The notes under the pieces: model-generated
Database searches by the model: none
Seen by the model: only the letters and a program-made list of their open reading frames with translations
Told to the model about the DNA's origin: nothing
Position numbers and translations under genes: made by a program
NCBI GenBank assembly: GCA_000496175.1
Contig: KI543168.1
Span: 350,174 to 410,821 of the forward strand
DNA length: 60,648 bases
Reading direction: 5' to 3'
DNA from: an uncultured archaeon A07HR67
GTDB taxonomy: Archaea; Halobacteriota; Halobacteria; Halobacteriales; Haloferacaceae
In this document: positions 45,184 through 53,469 of the stretch, piece by piece
How positions within the stretch are numbered: the first letter of the stretch is position 1
Layout: each line of letters begins with the position of its first letter

Positions 45184-45371
45184 ACGGAGCGGGCACCGGC
45201 TGCGCCGTCAGTCCGCCGGCTCCGACGACCGGCGAAATGTCGTCCGCCGGGCAGAGCCAGGCGTCGCGGGCGTGCCACGCGAACAGTTCGCGCGCCGGTC
45301 TGCGATCTCGGCGCCGTCGGGCGGAGAGGGGTGGCTCCCGACCGAACCGTTTATTTTAGCCGCTGGGGTAC

Positions 45372-45715
45372 GGGCGGACGGACAGAGGGAGCCCGACTCC
45401 CGTGCCGCTGGCATGAGGAAAGTCCCCCCACCGGCCGGACGGGCGACCGGGCACACGCCCGGAGTCGGAGACGGCTGGCTCTGGAACAGCAACGAGACCC
45501 CCCGCCCCGACCGATGACTCGCGCGAACCGACCCGCGAGGGAAGGGAGTTAACCCGGAGAGGGCACGTGGCGGTACCACGTCACAGACGGGCGGGAACGG
45601 ATGGAACGGCGAATCCTCGCCGGTGCAAGTCCGCGCCACCAGGTAGTCCGGCCACGGCGCGGACGCTCAGCCGAATGTCGGGACGAACTGAAGGGGGCTT
45701 ACTCCCCTCAGTCCA
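45372..45715 (+). ncRNA. rnpB: RNase P RNA
   Basis: The catalytic RNA that removes 5' leaders from pre-tRNAs. The universally conserved CR-I block is present as gcatgaggaaagtcccccc (45411-45429), and the CR-V-like partner ggtgcaagtccgcg around 45624. Other consistent pieces are the agggagtt region near 45542 and a closing hairpin actga/gggg ... cccc/tcagt (45687-45712). A TATA-like tttatttta at 45349-45357 sets the 5' end near 45372. Both ends are approximate, within about 15 nt. Length of about 345 nt suits archaeal type A RNAs. AMMECR1 follows downstream. Confidence 0.88.
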
Positions 45716-45840
45716 CAGCCTACCCAGCGACGCGGCCGGCAACACGGGACGTTTCGGGTCCCACGCGATCGCGGGCCAAGTCGATCATGAACGATCATCA
45801 AAGGGAAGCGTTCAAGTCGTCAGCAGTAGTAGTGCGATAT

Positions 45841-46443
45841 ATGTCCGAGGCTCAGACCGTTCGGCTGTCATACGACGATGGGGCACGAGCGGTCGAACTC
45901 GCACGCGAGGCGGTCGAGTCGTTCGTTCGACACGGACAACGCGAACAGCCTGGGAGCATGCGCGAGGCCTTCTACGCCAGGACCGGCGCGTTCGTCCGGC
46001 TCGAATCGACCCGTGGTCGCGGCCGATTGCGGGGGTGTGCCGGCGCGTGGGAGACCTCAGACCAGCTCGGCCACGCCATCGTCGAAGCCGCGATCAAGGC
46101 CGCCTCCGACGACTCCTGCGGCTCGGAGGTCGAGCCGAAAGAACTCGGGAACATCACCGTCTCTGTCTGTATCGTCTCGAACACCGTCCTCACGAACGAC
46201 CCCTTAGGCGACCTCCGAATCGGCACCCACGGCGTCGCCGTCGACGGCGGCAACGCCCACGGCTGGCTGTACCCGACGGTCCCCGTCGAGAACGGCTGGT
46301 CCGGCGCGGAGTTCCTCTCGCGGGCCTGCCGAAAGGCGAAGCTCTCGCCGACCGCCTGGGAGGACGACGACACCATGGTAACGCTCATCGAGGGCCAGGT
46401 GTTCCGGGAGCGCCCAGACGGCGGCGCAGTCGAAGAACTGTAA
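45841..46443 (+). CDS. AMMECR1 domain protein (TIGR00296 family)
   Basis: 200 aa. The family hallmark LRGCAGA is visible (GRLRGCAGAWETSDQLGHA, about residues 60-78), with the flanking FVRLESTRGRGRLRG and later HGVAVDGGNAHGWLYPTVPV, EFLSRACRKAKLSPTAWED. AMMECR1 proteins are conserved from archaea to humans; their biochemical role is unresolved, with a suggested link to RNA or radical chemistry through the conserved Cys. ATG 45841 is chosen; the frame continues upstream into RNase P RNA. An atypical AT-rich gatatatg overlaps the start. Confidence 0.92.
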   Translation: MSEAQTVRLSYDDGARAVELAREAVESFVRHGQREQPGSMREAFYARTGAFVRLESTRGRGRLRGCAGAWETSDQLGHAIVEAAIKAASDDSCGSEVEPKELGNITVSVCIVSNTVLTNDPLGDLRIGTHGVAVDGGNAHGWLYPTVPVENGWSGAEFLSRACRKAKLSPTAWEDDDTMVTLIEGQVFRERPDGGAVEEL

Positions 46444-46468
46444 TCCGCGCGTTCTCCGAGAACCGTTC

Positions 46469-47623
46469 TTAGGTTCCGTAGCCGACCTGTTCTGCGTCCG
46501 CGAGCGCCCGCTCACCCGCCGCGTCGAGGTCGGTGGCGTCGCCGGCGACGACCTCCCCGTCACGGATCACGGGCTCGAGCAACGATTCGGCGTTCGGCGG
46601 GCCCTCGCGGTCAGCGAGTCCGACCGCGTGGCGGCCGTCGGCGGTGCGGTAGACCGCCTTCGCTCCGGAGAGCTTCCCGCGTTTAGCCGCCGGCGCTCCG
46701 TCGACGGTGACGAGGTCGAGCGCGAAGTCGACGGGGTCGGCGTTGGAGACGTAGCCGCCGACGCCAAAGCCGTCGGCGACGTCCCGGAGCCGGCGGAGGT
46801 CGTCGGGACCGAGCCCGCCGGAGACGTACACGTCGACGTCCTCGTGGCCGCGGGCGTCGAGCTCCCAGGCCACCTCGCGGACGATGTGTCGGAAGTCCCC
46901 GCGGCGCGAGCCGGTGGTGTCGAGGCGGACACCGTCGAGGCGGTCGCCGAGCGTCTCGGCCGCCCGGAGCACCTCGTCGACCTCGTCGGAGTAGGTGTCA
47001 CACAACACGACCCGCGGAACCGACTCGTCAACCGCCTCGTCGAAGGCGCGCCACGCCGCCTCCTGGCCGCCGCGGCCGAAACAGATCGAGAGCGCGTGCG
47101 GCATCGTCCCCGACGCGTCCCGTCCGATCAGGTCGCCCGCCGCGACGTGTGAGAAGCCGTCGAAGCCGCCAACGAGCGCCGACCGCTCGACCGCCGCCGT
47201 CATCGCCGGGTGGACGTGGCGTGCGCCGAACGACAACACCTGCGCGTCAGGCGCCGCGGCCCGGCAGTCGAGCGCGGCGGTGGCGATGGCGGACGCGTGC
47301 GAGAGAAAGCCCAGAAGCGACGTCTCCAGCCGAGCGAACTCGAGGTACGGCCCCTCGATTCGCATCACCGGGCCGCCGTCGAACAGCCGGCCTTCGGGGA
47401 TCGCGTGAACGTCGACCTCGCGGCCGGCGAGCAACGCGACCGCGTCGTTCAATCCGGCGAACAGCTCGAACTCGCCGCTCGGGAACTGGTCGGCGGTCAC
47501 CTCGGCGACGACGCGGGGGTTGCGGTCGGCGTGGGTCAGCGCGGCCGTCGTGCGGTCGAAGTACGCGTCGGTCGCCCGGCCGCTCCGGATCGGCTCGGCG
47601 CCGACGATATCAAACTCCGTCAT
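46469..47623 (-). CDS. pncB: Nicotinate phosphoribosyltransferase
   Basis: 384 aa. Signatures of the NAPRTase/quinolinate phosphoribosyltransferase fold: ATDAYFDRTTAALTHADRNP, LSFGARHVHPAMTAAVERSA, a conserved FDGFSHVAAGDLIG, LDGVRLDTTGSRRGDFR, VDVYVSGGLGPDDLRRL and GYGVGGYVSNADP-like end (VGGYVSNADPVDFA). It converts nicotinate and PRPP to nicotinate mononucleotide for NAD salvage. A nicotinamidase-type hydrolase (51893-52471) elsewhere in the window would supply nicotinate, giving the two-step route. ATG 47623 (MTEFDIVGAEPIRSG) is preferred to 47644. Convergent with AMMECR1. Confidence 0.94.
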   Translation of the reverse strand: MTEFDIVGAEPIRSGRATDAYFDRTTAALTHADRNPRVVAEVTADQFPSGEFELFAGLNDAVALLAGREVDVHAIPEGRLFDGGPVMRIEGPYLEFARLETSLLGFLSHASAIATAALDCRAAAPDAQVLSFGARHVHPAMTAAVERSALVGGFDGFSHVAAGDLIGRDASGTMPHALSICFGRGGQEAAWRAFDEAVDESVPRVVLCDTYSDEVDEVLRAAETLGDRLDGVRLDTTGSRRGDFRHIVREVAWELDARGHEDVDVYVSGGLGPDDLRRLRDVADGFGVGGYVSNADPVDFALDLVTVDGAPAAKRGKLSGAKAVYRTADGRHAVGLADREGPPNAESLLEPVIRDGEVVAGDATDLDAAGERALADAEQVGYGT

Positions 47624-47740
47624 ACGAACGCGTTCGGTCGGCACACACGAAAAGCCACGCGTGTCGGGAGCGGGCGGGTCGCGGCAGGCCGGATCGTCGG
47701 CGAAATCGGGCGATCCGTCGGAGGCTGTAGCCGACGGCAG

Positions 47741-49441
47741 CTACGGCCGGCGTCGACGCGCGAGAAGCCCGGTCGCCGCGAGCAGGGCGACGACCGCCGA
47801 GAGGACGCCGAGTCCCGGCGTCTCCGCCGCGGTCGACTCGTCGTCTGATCCAGTCGTCGGCGCCGCGTCGTCCGTATCCGACGTCTCCGACCCGTTGTCC
47901 GCGGCCGTTGTCTGGTCCGTGTCGGGTTCGCCGTCGGTTTCCTCGGCGTCGGTCGCGTTGGCTTCCGTGTCGGTCGTCTCCGGCGTCTCGAGATCGAGTC
48001 CGGGACGAAGCTCGAAGACGCCCGCCGGCTCCGGTGCGTGGACGATCGTCACCCGGGTTCCGTTCCGCTCGATTCCGTACGAGCCGCGGAAGTCGCCGGT
48101 GGCGACGTCACGAACGCCGTCGTCGCGGTGAACCGGATCGTGAGACGCGAGCATCGTGAGGTACGTTTCCTCGAACGCCGCGGCGTCCTGTGGCGTCTGC
48201 CACTCGGTGACCCAGACGTAGCCGTCGCGTTCGGTCCCGTTCGCGTCGTTCCGGTAGGGGTAGAGCCGGTCGCCCGCCCAGCCGGCGGTCGCGGGATGCG
48301 CGTAGTTGTACGCCGCCCGCGTCTCCAACTCGTCGTCGGGGTCGAGGTGGGCGTTCACGCTCGCTTCTCGGGTCGGCTCGAGCGTGGCCGCGTCGTACTC
48401 GAACGCCTGGTACCAGAACATCACGAACATCGAGGCCTCGCCCGCCGTCTCGGAGCCGTTCATCCCCTGGTCGGCGTACGTCTCCCACCCGCCTTCGGCG
48501 GCGTCGTCGAACGCGATCTCGCGGGTCTCGTACGCCGGATCGCGGTGGATCACCTCCGCGGTGGACGTCGGAGGGTCGTTCATGCTCTCGTTGACCGCGT
48601 CCCAGCCGTCGTCGGCGAGCAGGGTCTCGACGTAGAACGGGCCGTCGGAGTACGGCTGGAGGATCGTCTGAAGAATCCCGAAGTTGAACTCGGGTTGGTC
48701 GGCGGAGCCGCTCGACTCCGGCTCGGCGAGACAACTCCAGTTGGCGCCACACCGGTCGGTGTACCGTTCTTCGATGTAGACGGCCTCTCCCTCCACGATC
48801 CCGTCGACGGCCAGGTCGGCGTCCTGGGTTGCGCCGACGTACTGTGATCCCGTGAGGTCGTGGTACTGGTCTTGCATTGCGTGGTCAAGCTCGTGGACCA
48901 GCGTCGACTCGCTGACCCGAAGCGTCTCGTTCTCGCCGACGACGAGGACGATGCGGTCGTCGGCCGGCGAGTAGAAGCCCGAAACCGACCCGCCGAACAC
49001 CGTGTCGATCGCCTGGGCGGCGGAGTCGTCCTCGCCGACCACGAACAACGCCTTCCACACCTGGTCGTTCCAGCGTTGGAACTCGGTTCTGTTCTGGCTG
49101 CTCGCGTTGCCGGTCCCGTCCGACTGGAACTGCTCGCGCGAGACCGTCTCGACCGGCACGTCCGTCTCGAACGGGCGTTCGCGGAGGTATTCGACGCGGG
49201 CCATACTCCGGTGTGTCAGCGTCTCGAGTTCCGCCTCCGTCAGCCCGTCCTCTTGGGTGATATCGAGCGTTTCGGCGTGGTAGACGCCGTTCCAGCAGCC
49301 GACCAACTCGTTGTCCGCCTCGGTTTCACACTCCGCAGCGGTCTCGGCGACCGGCGCGTCGGCGGCGGCGGCGCCGCCGGCGCCCGCCACCAGAAGGACG
49401 AACACGGCAGCCGTCACCGAGAGGGTGAGGACCCGTCGCAT
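47741..49441 (-). CDS. Hvo_1808-type secreted surface protein with PGF-CTERM-like anchor
   Basis: 566 aa. A Sec-type signal peptide (MRRVLTLSVTAAVFVLLVAG) opens it. A central domain contains STLVHELDHAMQDQYHDLTG, an HExxH-like element (HELDH) typical of zinc metalloproteases, near residue 185. Before the end is a Thr/Asp/Glu-rich stretch of about 60 residues (NATDAEETDGEPDTD...), then PGLGVLSAVVALLAATGLLA and a basic RRRR tail, the PGF-CTERM-like sorting signal cut by archaeosortase. It should be a lipid-anchored, glycosylated surface protein. Catalytic activity is unproven and the family function unknown. Confidence 0.87.
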   Translation of the reverse strand: MRRVLTLSVTAAVFVLLVAGAGGAAAADAPVAETAAECETEADNELVGCWNGVYHAETLDITQEDGLTEAELETLTHRSMARVEYLRERPFETDVPVETVSREQFQSDGTGNASSQNRTEFQRWNDQVWKALFVVGEDDSAAQAIDTVFGGSVSGFYSPADDRIVLVVGENETLRVSESTLVHELDHAMQDQYHDLTGSQYVGATQDADLAVDGIVEGEAVYIEERYTDRCGANWSCLAEPESSGSADQPEFNFGILQTILQPYSDGPFYVETLLADDGWDAVNESMNDPPTSTAEVIHRDPAYETREIAFDDAAEGGWETYADQGMNGSETAGEASMFVMFWYQAFEYDAATLEPTREASVNAHLDPDDELETRAAYNYAHPATAGWAGDRLYPYRNDANGTERDGYVWVTEWQTPQDAAAFEETYLTMLASHDPVHRDDGVRDVATGDFRGSYGIERNGTRVTIVHAPEPAGVFELRPGLDLETPETTDTEANATDAEETDGEPDTDQTTAADNGSETSDTDDAAPTTGSDDESTAAETPGLGVLSAVVALLAATGLLARRRRP

Positions 49442-49619
49442 ACGGATCGATACGGGTGGTCGGGTAAGTAGTTTGTCCGTTCTGGCGTCTGTGAGAACCA
49501 GCCGCCGCGAACACCGCGTGACCGGCGCGGATCTCCCGTCCGCGCTCACCACAGGACCCCCGAGGCAACGGACCACCCAGCACACGGAGTTTAGTGCGTC
49601 CGTCAACGACGAGAGATCG

Positions 49620-50369
49620 ATGGCTCCCCGGGTAACCCCGATCTGTTGTGGCTCGCTGAGGATGGACGCAGACGTGTTGGTCGCCGGCGACGCCGGCGCC
49701 GTCGAAGCCCCGTCGACGGTGTCGCTGATCGAGGCCGCCGACACGATACTCGTCGATACGAGCTTCGGCGACCCGGACGCGATGGCCGACCGGCACCCCG
49801 ATTTTCCGTGTCATCGGCCGGCGGCCCAGCGGCTGTCGGCCGCCCTCGACGCGGAGGGATACGCGCCGAGCGACGTCGACAGCGTGGTGTTCACCCACCT
49901 CGATTGGGACCACTGTTACAACCTCTCGTTGTTCGACGCCGAGACGACGTTCTACGTCCAGCGGGCGGAACTCGCCTACGCGGTCGCCCCGTATCCGATG
50001 CACGCCGAGCGGTACGAGTCGACCTCGCTGGGTCGGGAGCCGCCGTGGCTGACCCGCGACCTGCGGGCGATCGACGGCGAGACCGAACTGTGTGAGGGAG
50101 TGGTCGCGTTTCCGACGCCCGGTCACACGGTCGGCCACCAGTCGGTCGCGGTGGCGACCGACGAGGGGACGACCGTCGTCGCCGGCGACGCCGTCCCGAC
50201 GTTCGCGAACGTCTCGAGAACGGACGCCACCCCGCGGCGGCGGGGGCTCGCGATGGACGACATCGCGTGGTGGGAGAGCGCGACCGAGGTGCTCGCGCGC
50301 GGCGACCGGATCCTCCCAGGTCACGAGTGGGAGATTCTCGACGCCGACCCGGTCGGACTCGCCGAGTGA
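49620..50369 (+). CDS. Metallo-beta-lactamase fold hydrolase (AHL-lactonase-like)
   Basis: 249 aa. The zinc-binding motif is THLDWDHC (HxxDH variant typical of quorum-quenching lactonases and related MBL proteins) at about residue 98. Later metal ligands appear in AFPTPGHTVGHQSVAVATDE and VVAGDAVPTF, with ILPGHEWEIL at the C-terminus. It probably hydrolyses a lactone, thioester or phosphodiester; the substrate is unknown and AHL degradation is not implied. The TATA-like gtttagtgc lies about 30 nt before the ATG. Divergent from the surface protein gene. Confidence 0.9.
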   Translation: MAPRVTPICCGSLRMDADVLVAGDAGAVEAPSTVSLIEAADTILVDTSFGDPDAMADRHPDFPCHRPAAQRLSAALDAEGYAPSDVDSVVFTHLDWDHCYNLSLFDAETTFYVQRAELAYAVAPYPMHAERYESTSLGREPPWLTRDLRAIDGETELCEGVVAFPTPGHTVGHQSVAVATDEGTTVVAGDAVPTFANVSRTDATPRRRGLAMDDIAWWESATEVLARGDRILPGHEWEILDADPVGLAE

Positions 50370-50483
50370 GCGGGGTGGCGTGGCGGCCGGTATCGCGGCA
50401 CTCGCCGAGCCGGACGCGTCCAAGATTGCCGGCGGTGTTGCCAGGGACACCGAGTTTAACAGCGTCGGGTGTCAGGCGGTGAC

Positions 50484-51836
50484 ATGGCCACGGCCGACGA
50501 CGTGTTCCAACGGCTCGACGAAAGCGACACCGAGCTGGTCCGACTCGTGTTCGTGAACAACAGCGGCGTCCCGCGCGGGCGGGTCGTCGACGCCGAGACG
50601 CTGCCGAGCGTGCTCGAGAACGGCACGAACATCACGCAGGCGATGCAATCGTTCAACGCGCTGGACCGGCTCGCCCCGGACGGACGGTACGGCCCCGCAG
50701 GCGAGGTCCGCGTCGTTCCCGACCCGTCAACGTTCACCACGCTGCCGTACGCCGACCGAACGGCGATCATGCTCGCGGACCTCCACGACCTCGACGGCAG
50801 CCGCTGGGCGGCCGGTCCCCGAGCCCGGCTGCGCGAGTACCTCGCGGAGATCGGCGAGGCGGGATACGAGTCCAGACTCGCCTTCGAAAGCGAGTTCTAC
50901 TACACCGACGAGACGGACGACGGCGAGGTCGTTCCGTTCGACGAGACGCCCTGTTTTTCGACTGCCGGGATGCAAAGCGCCCACGACCTCATCCTCGAGA
51001 CGGTCGACGCGCTGAAAGCCCAGGGGATGGGACTCGCGGCGTACTACCCCGAGTACGGCCCCGGTCAACAGGAGCTCGTCGTCGACCACGACGCCGGCGT
51101 CACGGCCTCCGACACCCAGATTCTGTTCAAGGAGACGGTGCGAGCCGTGGCGGCCGCACACGACGTCGGCGTGACGTTCCGGCCCAAGCCGTTCGACGGA
51201 CTCCCCGGAACCGGGTGCCACGTCCACCTTTCCGTGTGGCGAGACGGCGAGAACGTCCTGTACGACCCGGACGCCGAGGGTCGGTACCCGCTCAGCGACC
51301 GGGGTCGGCACTTCGTCGGCGGGCTGCTCGAACACGCGCCGGCGCTGGTCGCCCTGACCGCGCCGACCGTCGAATCGTACGACCGCCTCGCGCCCGGTAT
51401 GTGGTCGTCGGCGTACACCTGCTGGGGACACGACAACCGCGAGGCGGCGGTTCGGGTCCCTTCCGTTCGGGCCGACGACCCGGCGGCGACGACGCGGATC
51501 GAGTTCAAGCCGTCGGACAACACGAACAACCCGTATCTGGCACAGCTCGGCCTCCTCGCCGCCGGACTGGACGGGATCGACAGGGAGATCGATCCCGGCG
51601 AGCCGCTCAACCGGGATCCGAGCGGGATCGACGACGACGCGCTCGCCGACCGCGGGATCGAACGGCTGCCCGACTCGCTCGCGGCGGCGCTCGATGCGCT
51701 CGAGTCGGACGACGTGCTGGCGGCGGCGCTCGGCGAGCCGCTTCACCGGTCGTATCTCGAGGTGAAACGGAGCGAGTGGGCACAGTCGACGGAGGACGGC
51801 GAGTGGGAGTCGGCGTATCTCGGCCGAAGTTTCTAG
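50484..51836 (+). CDS. Glutamine synthetase family protein (GS-like gamma-glutamyl ligase)
   Basis: 450 aa. It keeps the GS fold and many catalytic landmarks: GYESRLAFESEFYYTDE (metal-binding Glu), YYPEYGPGQQELVVDHDAG, PFDGLPGTGCHVHLSVW (His loop), APGMWSSAYTCWGHDNREAA and RIEFKPSDNTNNPYLAQLGL. The housekeeping signatures of the glnA product at 7711-9075 are altered: the N-terminal [10 protein letters not shown] block is replaced by NGTNITQAMQSFNALD, and [10 protein letters not shown] by YDRLAPGMWS. Such GlnA paralogues ligate glutamate to polyamines, amines or other acceptors in bacteria, so a role in gamma-glutamylation rather than ammonia assimilation is inferred. ATG 50484 is favoured. 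Confidence 0.88.
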   Translation: MATADDVFQRLDESDTELVRLVFVNNSGVPRGRVVDAETLPSVLENGTNITQAMQSFNALDRLAPDGRYGPAGEVRVVPDPSTFTTLPYADRTAIMLADLHDLDGSRWAAGPRARLREYLAEIGEAGYESRLAFESEFYYTDETDDGEVVPFDETPCFSTAGMQSAHDLILETVDALKAQGMGLAAYYPEYGPGQQELVVDHDAGVTASDTQILFKETVRAVAAAHDVGVTFRPKPFDGLPGTGCHVHLSVWRDGENVLYDPDAEGRYPLSDRGRHFVGGLLEHAPALVALTAPTVESYDRLAPGMWSSAYTCWGHDNREAAVRVPSVRADDPAATTRIEFKPSDNTNNPYLAQLGLLAAGLDGIDREIDPGEPLNRDPSGIDDDALADRGIERLPDSLAAALDALESDDVLAAALGEPLHRSYLEVKRSEWAQSTEDGEWESAYLGRSF

Positions 51837-51892
51837 CCGCCCGCGGCCGCTCCGGCTTCGGACTTTTGTGACCGCGTCCCCAACGATCGGGT

Positions 51893-52471
51893 ATGCCGTA
51901 CGATCCGAGCGACACCGCGGTGATCGTGGTGGACATGCAAAACGGGTTCTGTCACCCCGACGGGGGTCTCTACGCCGAGCCGAGCGAGGCGGCGATCGAG
52001 CCCGTGACCGCGCTCGTCGACCGCGCTCGCGACGCCGGCGCGCGCGTCGTCTACACCCGAGACGTCCACCCGCCCGAACAGTTCGACGACGCCCACTACT
52101 ACGACGAGTTCGACCGCTGGGGCGAACACGTCGTCGAGGGGTCGTGGGGCGCCGAGTTGGTCGGCGCTCTCGACGTGCGCGAGACGGACCACGTCGTCGA
52201 CAAACACACCTACGACGCCTTCTATCAGACGGACCTAGAGGGGTACCTCGACGCGCGCGGCGTCGACGACCTGCTGATCTGTGGAACGCTGGCGAACGTC
52301 TGTGTGCTTCACACCGCCGGCAGCGCCGGGCTCCGGGATTATCGGCCCGTGGTCGTCGAGGACGCGCTCGGCTACATCACCGCGGACCACCGCGAGTACG
52401 CCGTCGACCACGCCGACTGGCTGTTCGGCGAGACGACGACGCGGGAGGGGGTGGCGTTCGCGGAGGCCTGA
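51893..52471 (+). CDS. pncA: Cysteine hydrolase, isochorismatase family (nicotinamidase-like)
   Basis: 192 aa. The catalytic triad of the nicotinamidase/isochorismatase fold is visible: Asp in VIVVDMQNGFCHPDGGLYA (about residue 11), Lys in VVDKHTYDAFYQTDL (about 102), and the nucleophilic Cys in LICGTLANVCVLHTAG (about 137). The conserved DVHPPEQFDDAHYYDEF also suits nicotinamidase metal binding, though family members differ in substrate, so pncA is a tentative symbol. With NAPRTase (46469-47623) it could salvage nicotinamide. A TATA-like acttttgtg lies about 27 nt before ATG 51893. Confidence 0.82.
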   Translation: MPYDPSDTAVIVVDMQNGFCHPDGGLYAEPSEAAIEPVTALVDRARDAGARVVYTRDVHPPEQFDDAHYYDEFDRWGEHVVEGSWGAELVGALDVRETDHVVDKHTYDAFYQTDLEGYLDARGVDDLLICGTLANVCVLHTAGSAGLRDYRPVVVEDALGYITADHREYAVDHADWLFGETTTREGVAFAEA

Positions 52472-52547
52472 CCGCACCGCCTCCCCTGAGTATCAGTCGC
52501 GTGAATCGGCGTTCAACGTTTTTGTATCCCGAGCGGGTCGGTCGGGC

Positions 52548-53123
52548 ATGGACCTCTCTCGACGCGGCGTTCTCGGCGGACTCGGAGCCGCGTGTGCGGT
52601 CGGAGCCGTCGGGTTCGCCGGGGCCGTCTCGGTCACCGACGAGGAGTCGACGGACGCCGGCGACGGCGGCGCCGACGCGGCCGCCGACACGACCGACGAC
52701 GGATCGACCGGCGACGAGACGACGACGGTGGCTGTCGACCCGGACGCGCCGTTCGAGGCGCGGCTGCTGCGGGCCGCCGACGGCAACGCGTCAGACGACG
52801 ACGGGTATCGGTTGTTCGACGCGACAGAACTCGACCGGGTCAAGGGGATCGACGCCACGGACGGCGAACACCTCGTGTACGTCGCGCTCTCGGAGGCGGG
52901 ACGAACGGCGGTTCGCGAGCGGCTCGCCAACGCCGGCGTGACAGACGAGCCCGAGCCGTTCGTGGCGTCGATGACGCTCGACGGCGAGGAGGTTCGCCGC
53001 GTCGACCTCGACGCGGAGACGGTGACGGCGTTGTCCGACGAGGAGTGGAGCGGCGTGGTGACGCTCCCGTTCGAGTCGGCCGGCGTTGCCGAGTCGGTGT
53101 ACGAGGCGCTGGCAGCGGCGTGA
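52548..53123 (+). CDS. Tat-exported protein of unknown function
   Basis: 191 aa. A twin-arginine signal, LSRRGVLGGLGAACAVGAVG, opens the protein, followed by a hydrophobic stretch. A Thr/Asp/Gly-rich linker of about 45 residues (acidic, likely glycosylated) precedes a compact domain of about 115 residues that is acidic and alpha/beta (FEARLLRAADGNASDDDGYR, DLDAETVTALSDEEWSGVVT). No family recognised. Translocated folded by Tat, as is common for haloarchaeal secreted proteins. The TATA-like gtttttgtatc lies about 28 nt before the ATG. Confidence 0.78.
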   Translation: MDLSRRGVLGGLGAACAVGAVGFAGAVSVTDEESTDAGDGGADAAADTTDDGSTGDETTTVAVDPDAPFEARLLRAADGNASDDDGYRLFDATELDRVKGIDATDGEHLVYVALSEAGRTAVRERLANAGVTDEPEPFVASMTLDGEEVRRVDLDAETVTALSDEEWSGVVTLPFESAGVAESVYEALAAA

Positions 53124-53170
53124 CCGCGCCGATGAGAGGGGTTATGTTCGCGGCGCGCGTCTGAGCGGAC

Positions 53171-53314
53171 GTGAGCGAGACGAGCGACGACGGCGACGCC
53201 GACCACGGGGGTCGGCCGTGTCCCCGGTGTGGCACAGCGATGGTCCACAGACATTGTAAGTACGTCTGTCCCGCCCACGGAGTCGTGTACGACTGTAGTG
53301 ACACGTTCTACTGA
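53171..53314 (+). CDS. Small CPxCG-type zinc finger protein (HVO_2523-like)
   Basis: 47 aa, starting at GTG 53171. It contains CPRCGTAMVHRHCKYVCPAH, two zinc-binding pairs (CPRC and a later HC...C...H set), then GVVYDCSDTFY. This matches the haloarchaeal small CPxCG zinc-finger proteins, one family of which is named after HVO_2523. These tiny zinc proteins have been linked to regulation and stress in Haloferax, but this one's target is unknown. It lies 48 bp after the Tat-exported protein on the same strand; a shared transcript is possible. Confidence 0.8.
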   Translation: MSETSDDGDADHGGRPCPRCGTAMVHRHCKYVCPAHGVVYDCSDTFY

Positions 53315-53469
53315 TCGGCGGTCCCGCTCGGGCCTCGATGGGGGCGAGCCGGAGGCGGCGAGGATGAAAACCGCCGGCACGTGGGAACTGTTATGTTTCT
53401 GCGGTCCGACTTTCCGACCATGATGGGCGACCCGTTCTCGACCCTCCTCGTCGGGCGTCAGGGGTCAGT

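Noticed and set aside
45841..46443. A functional link between RNase P RNA and AMMECR1
   Set aside because: Adjacency alone; each appears to have independent initiation and no shared structure is visible.
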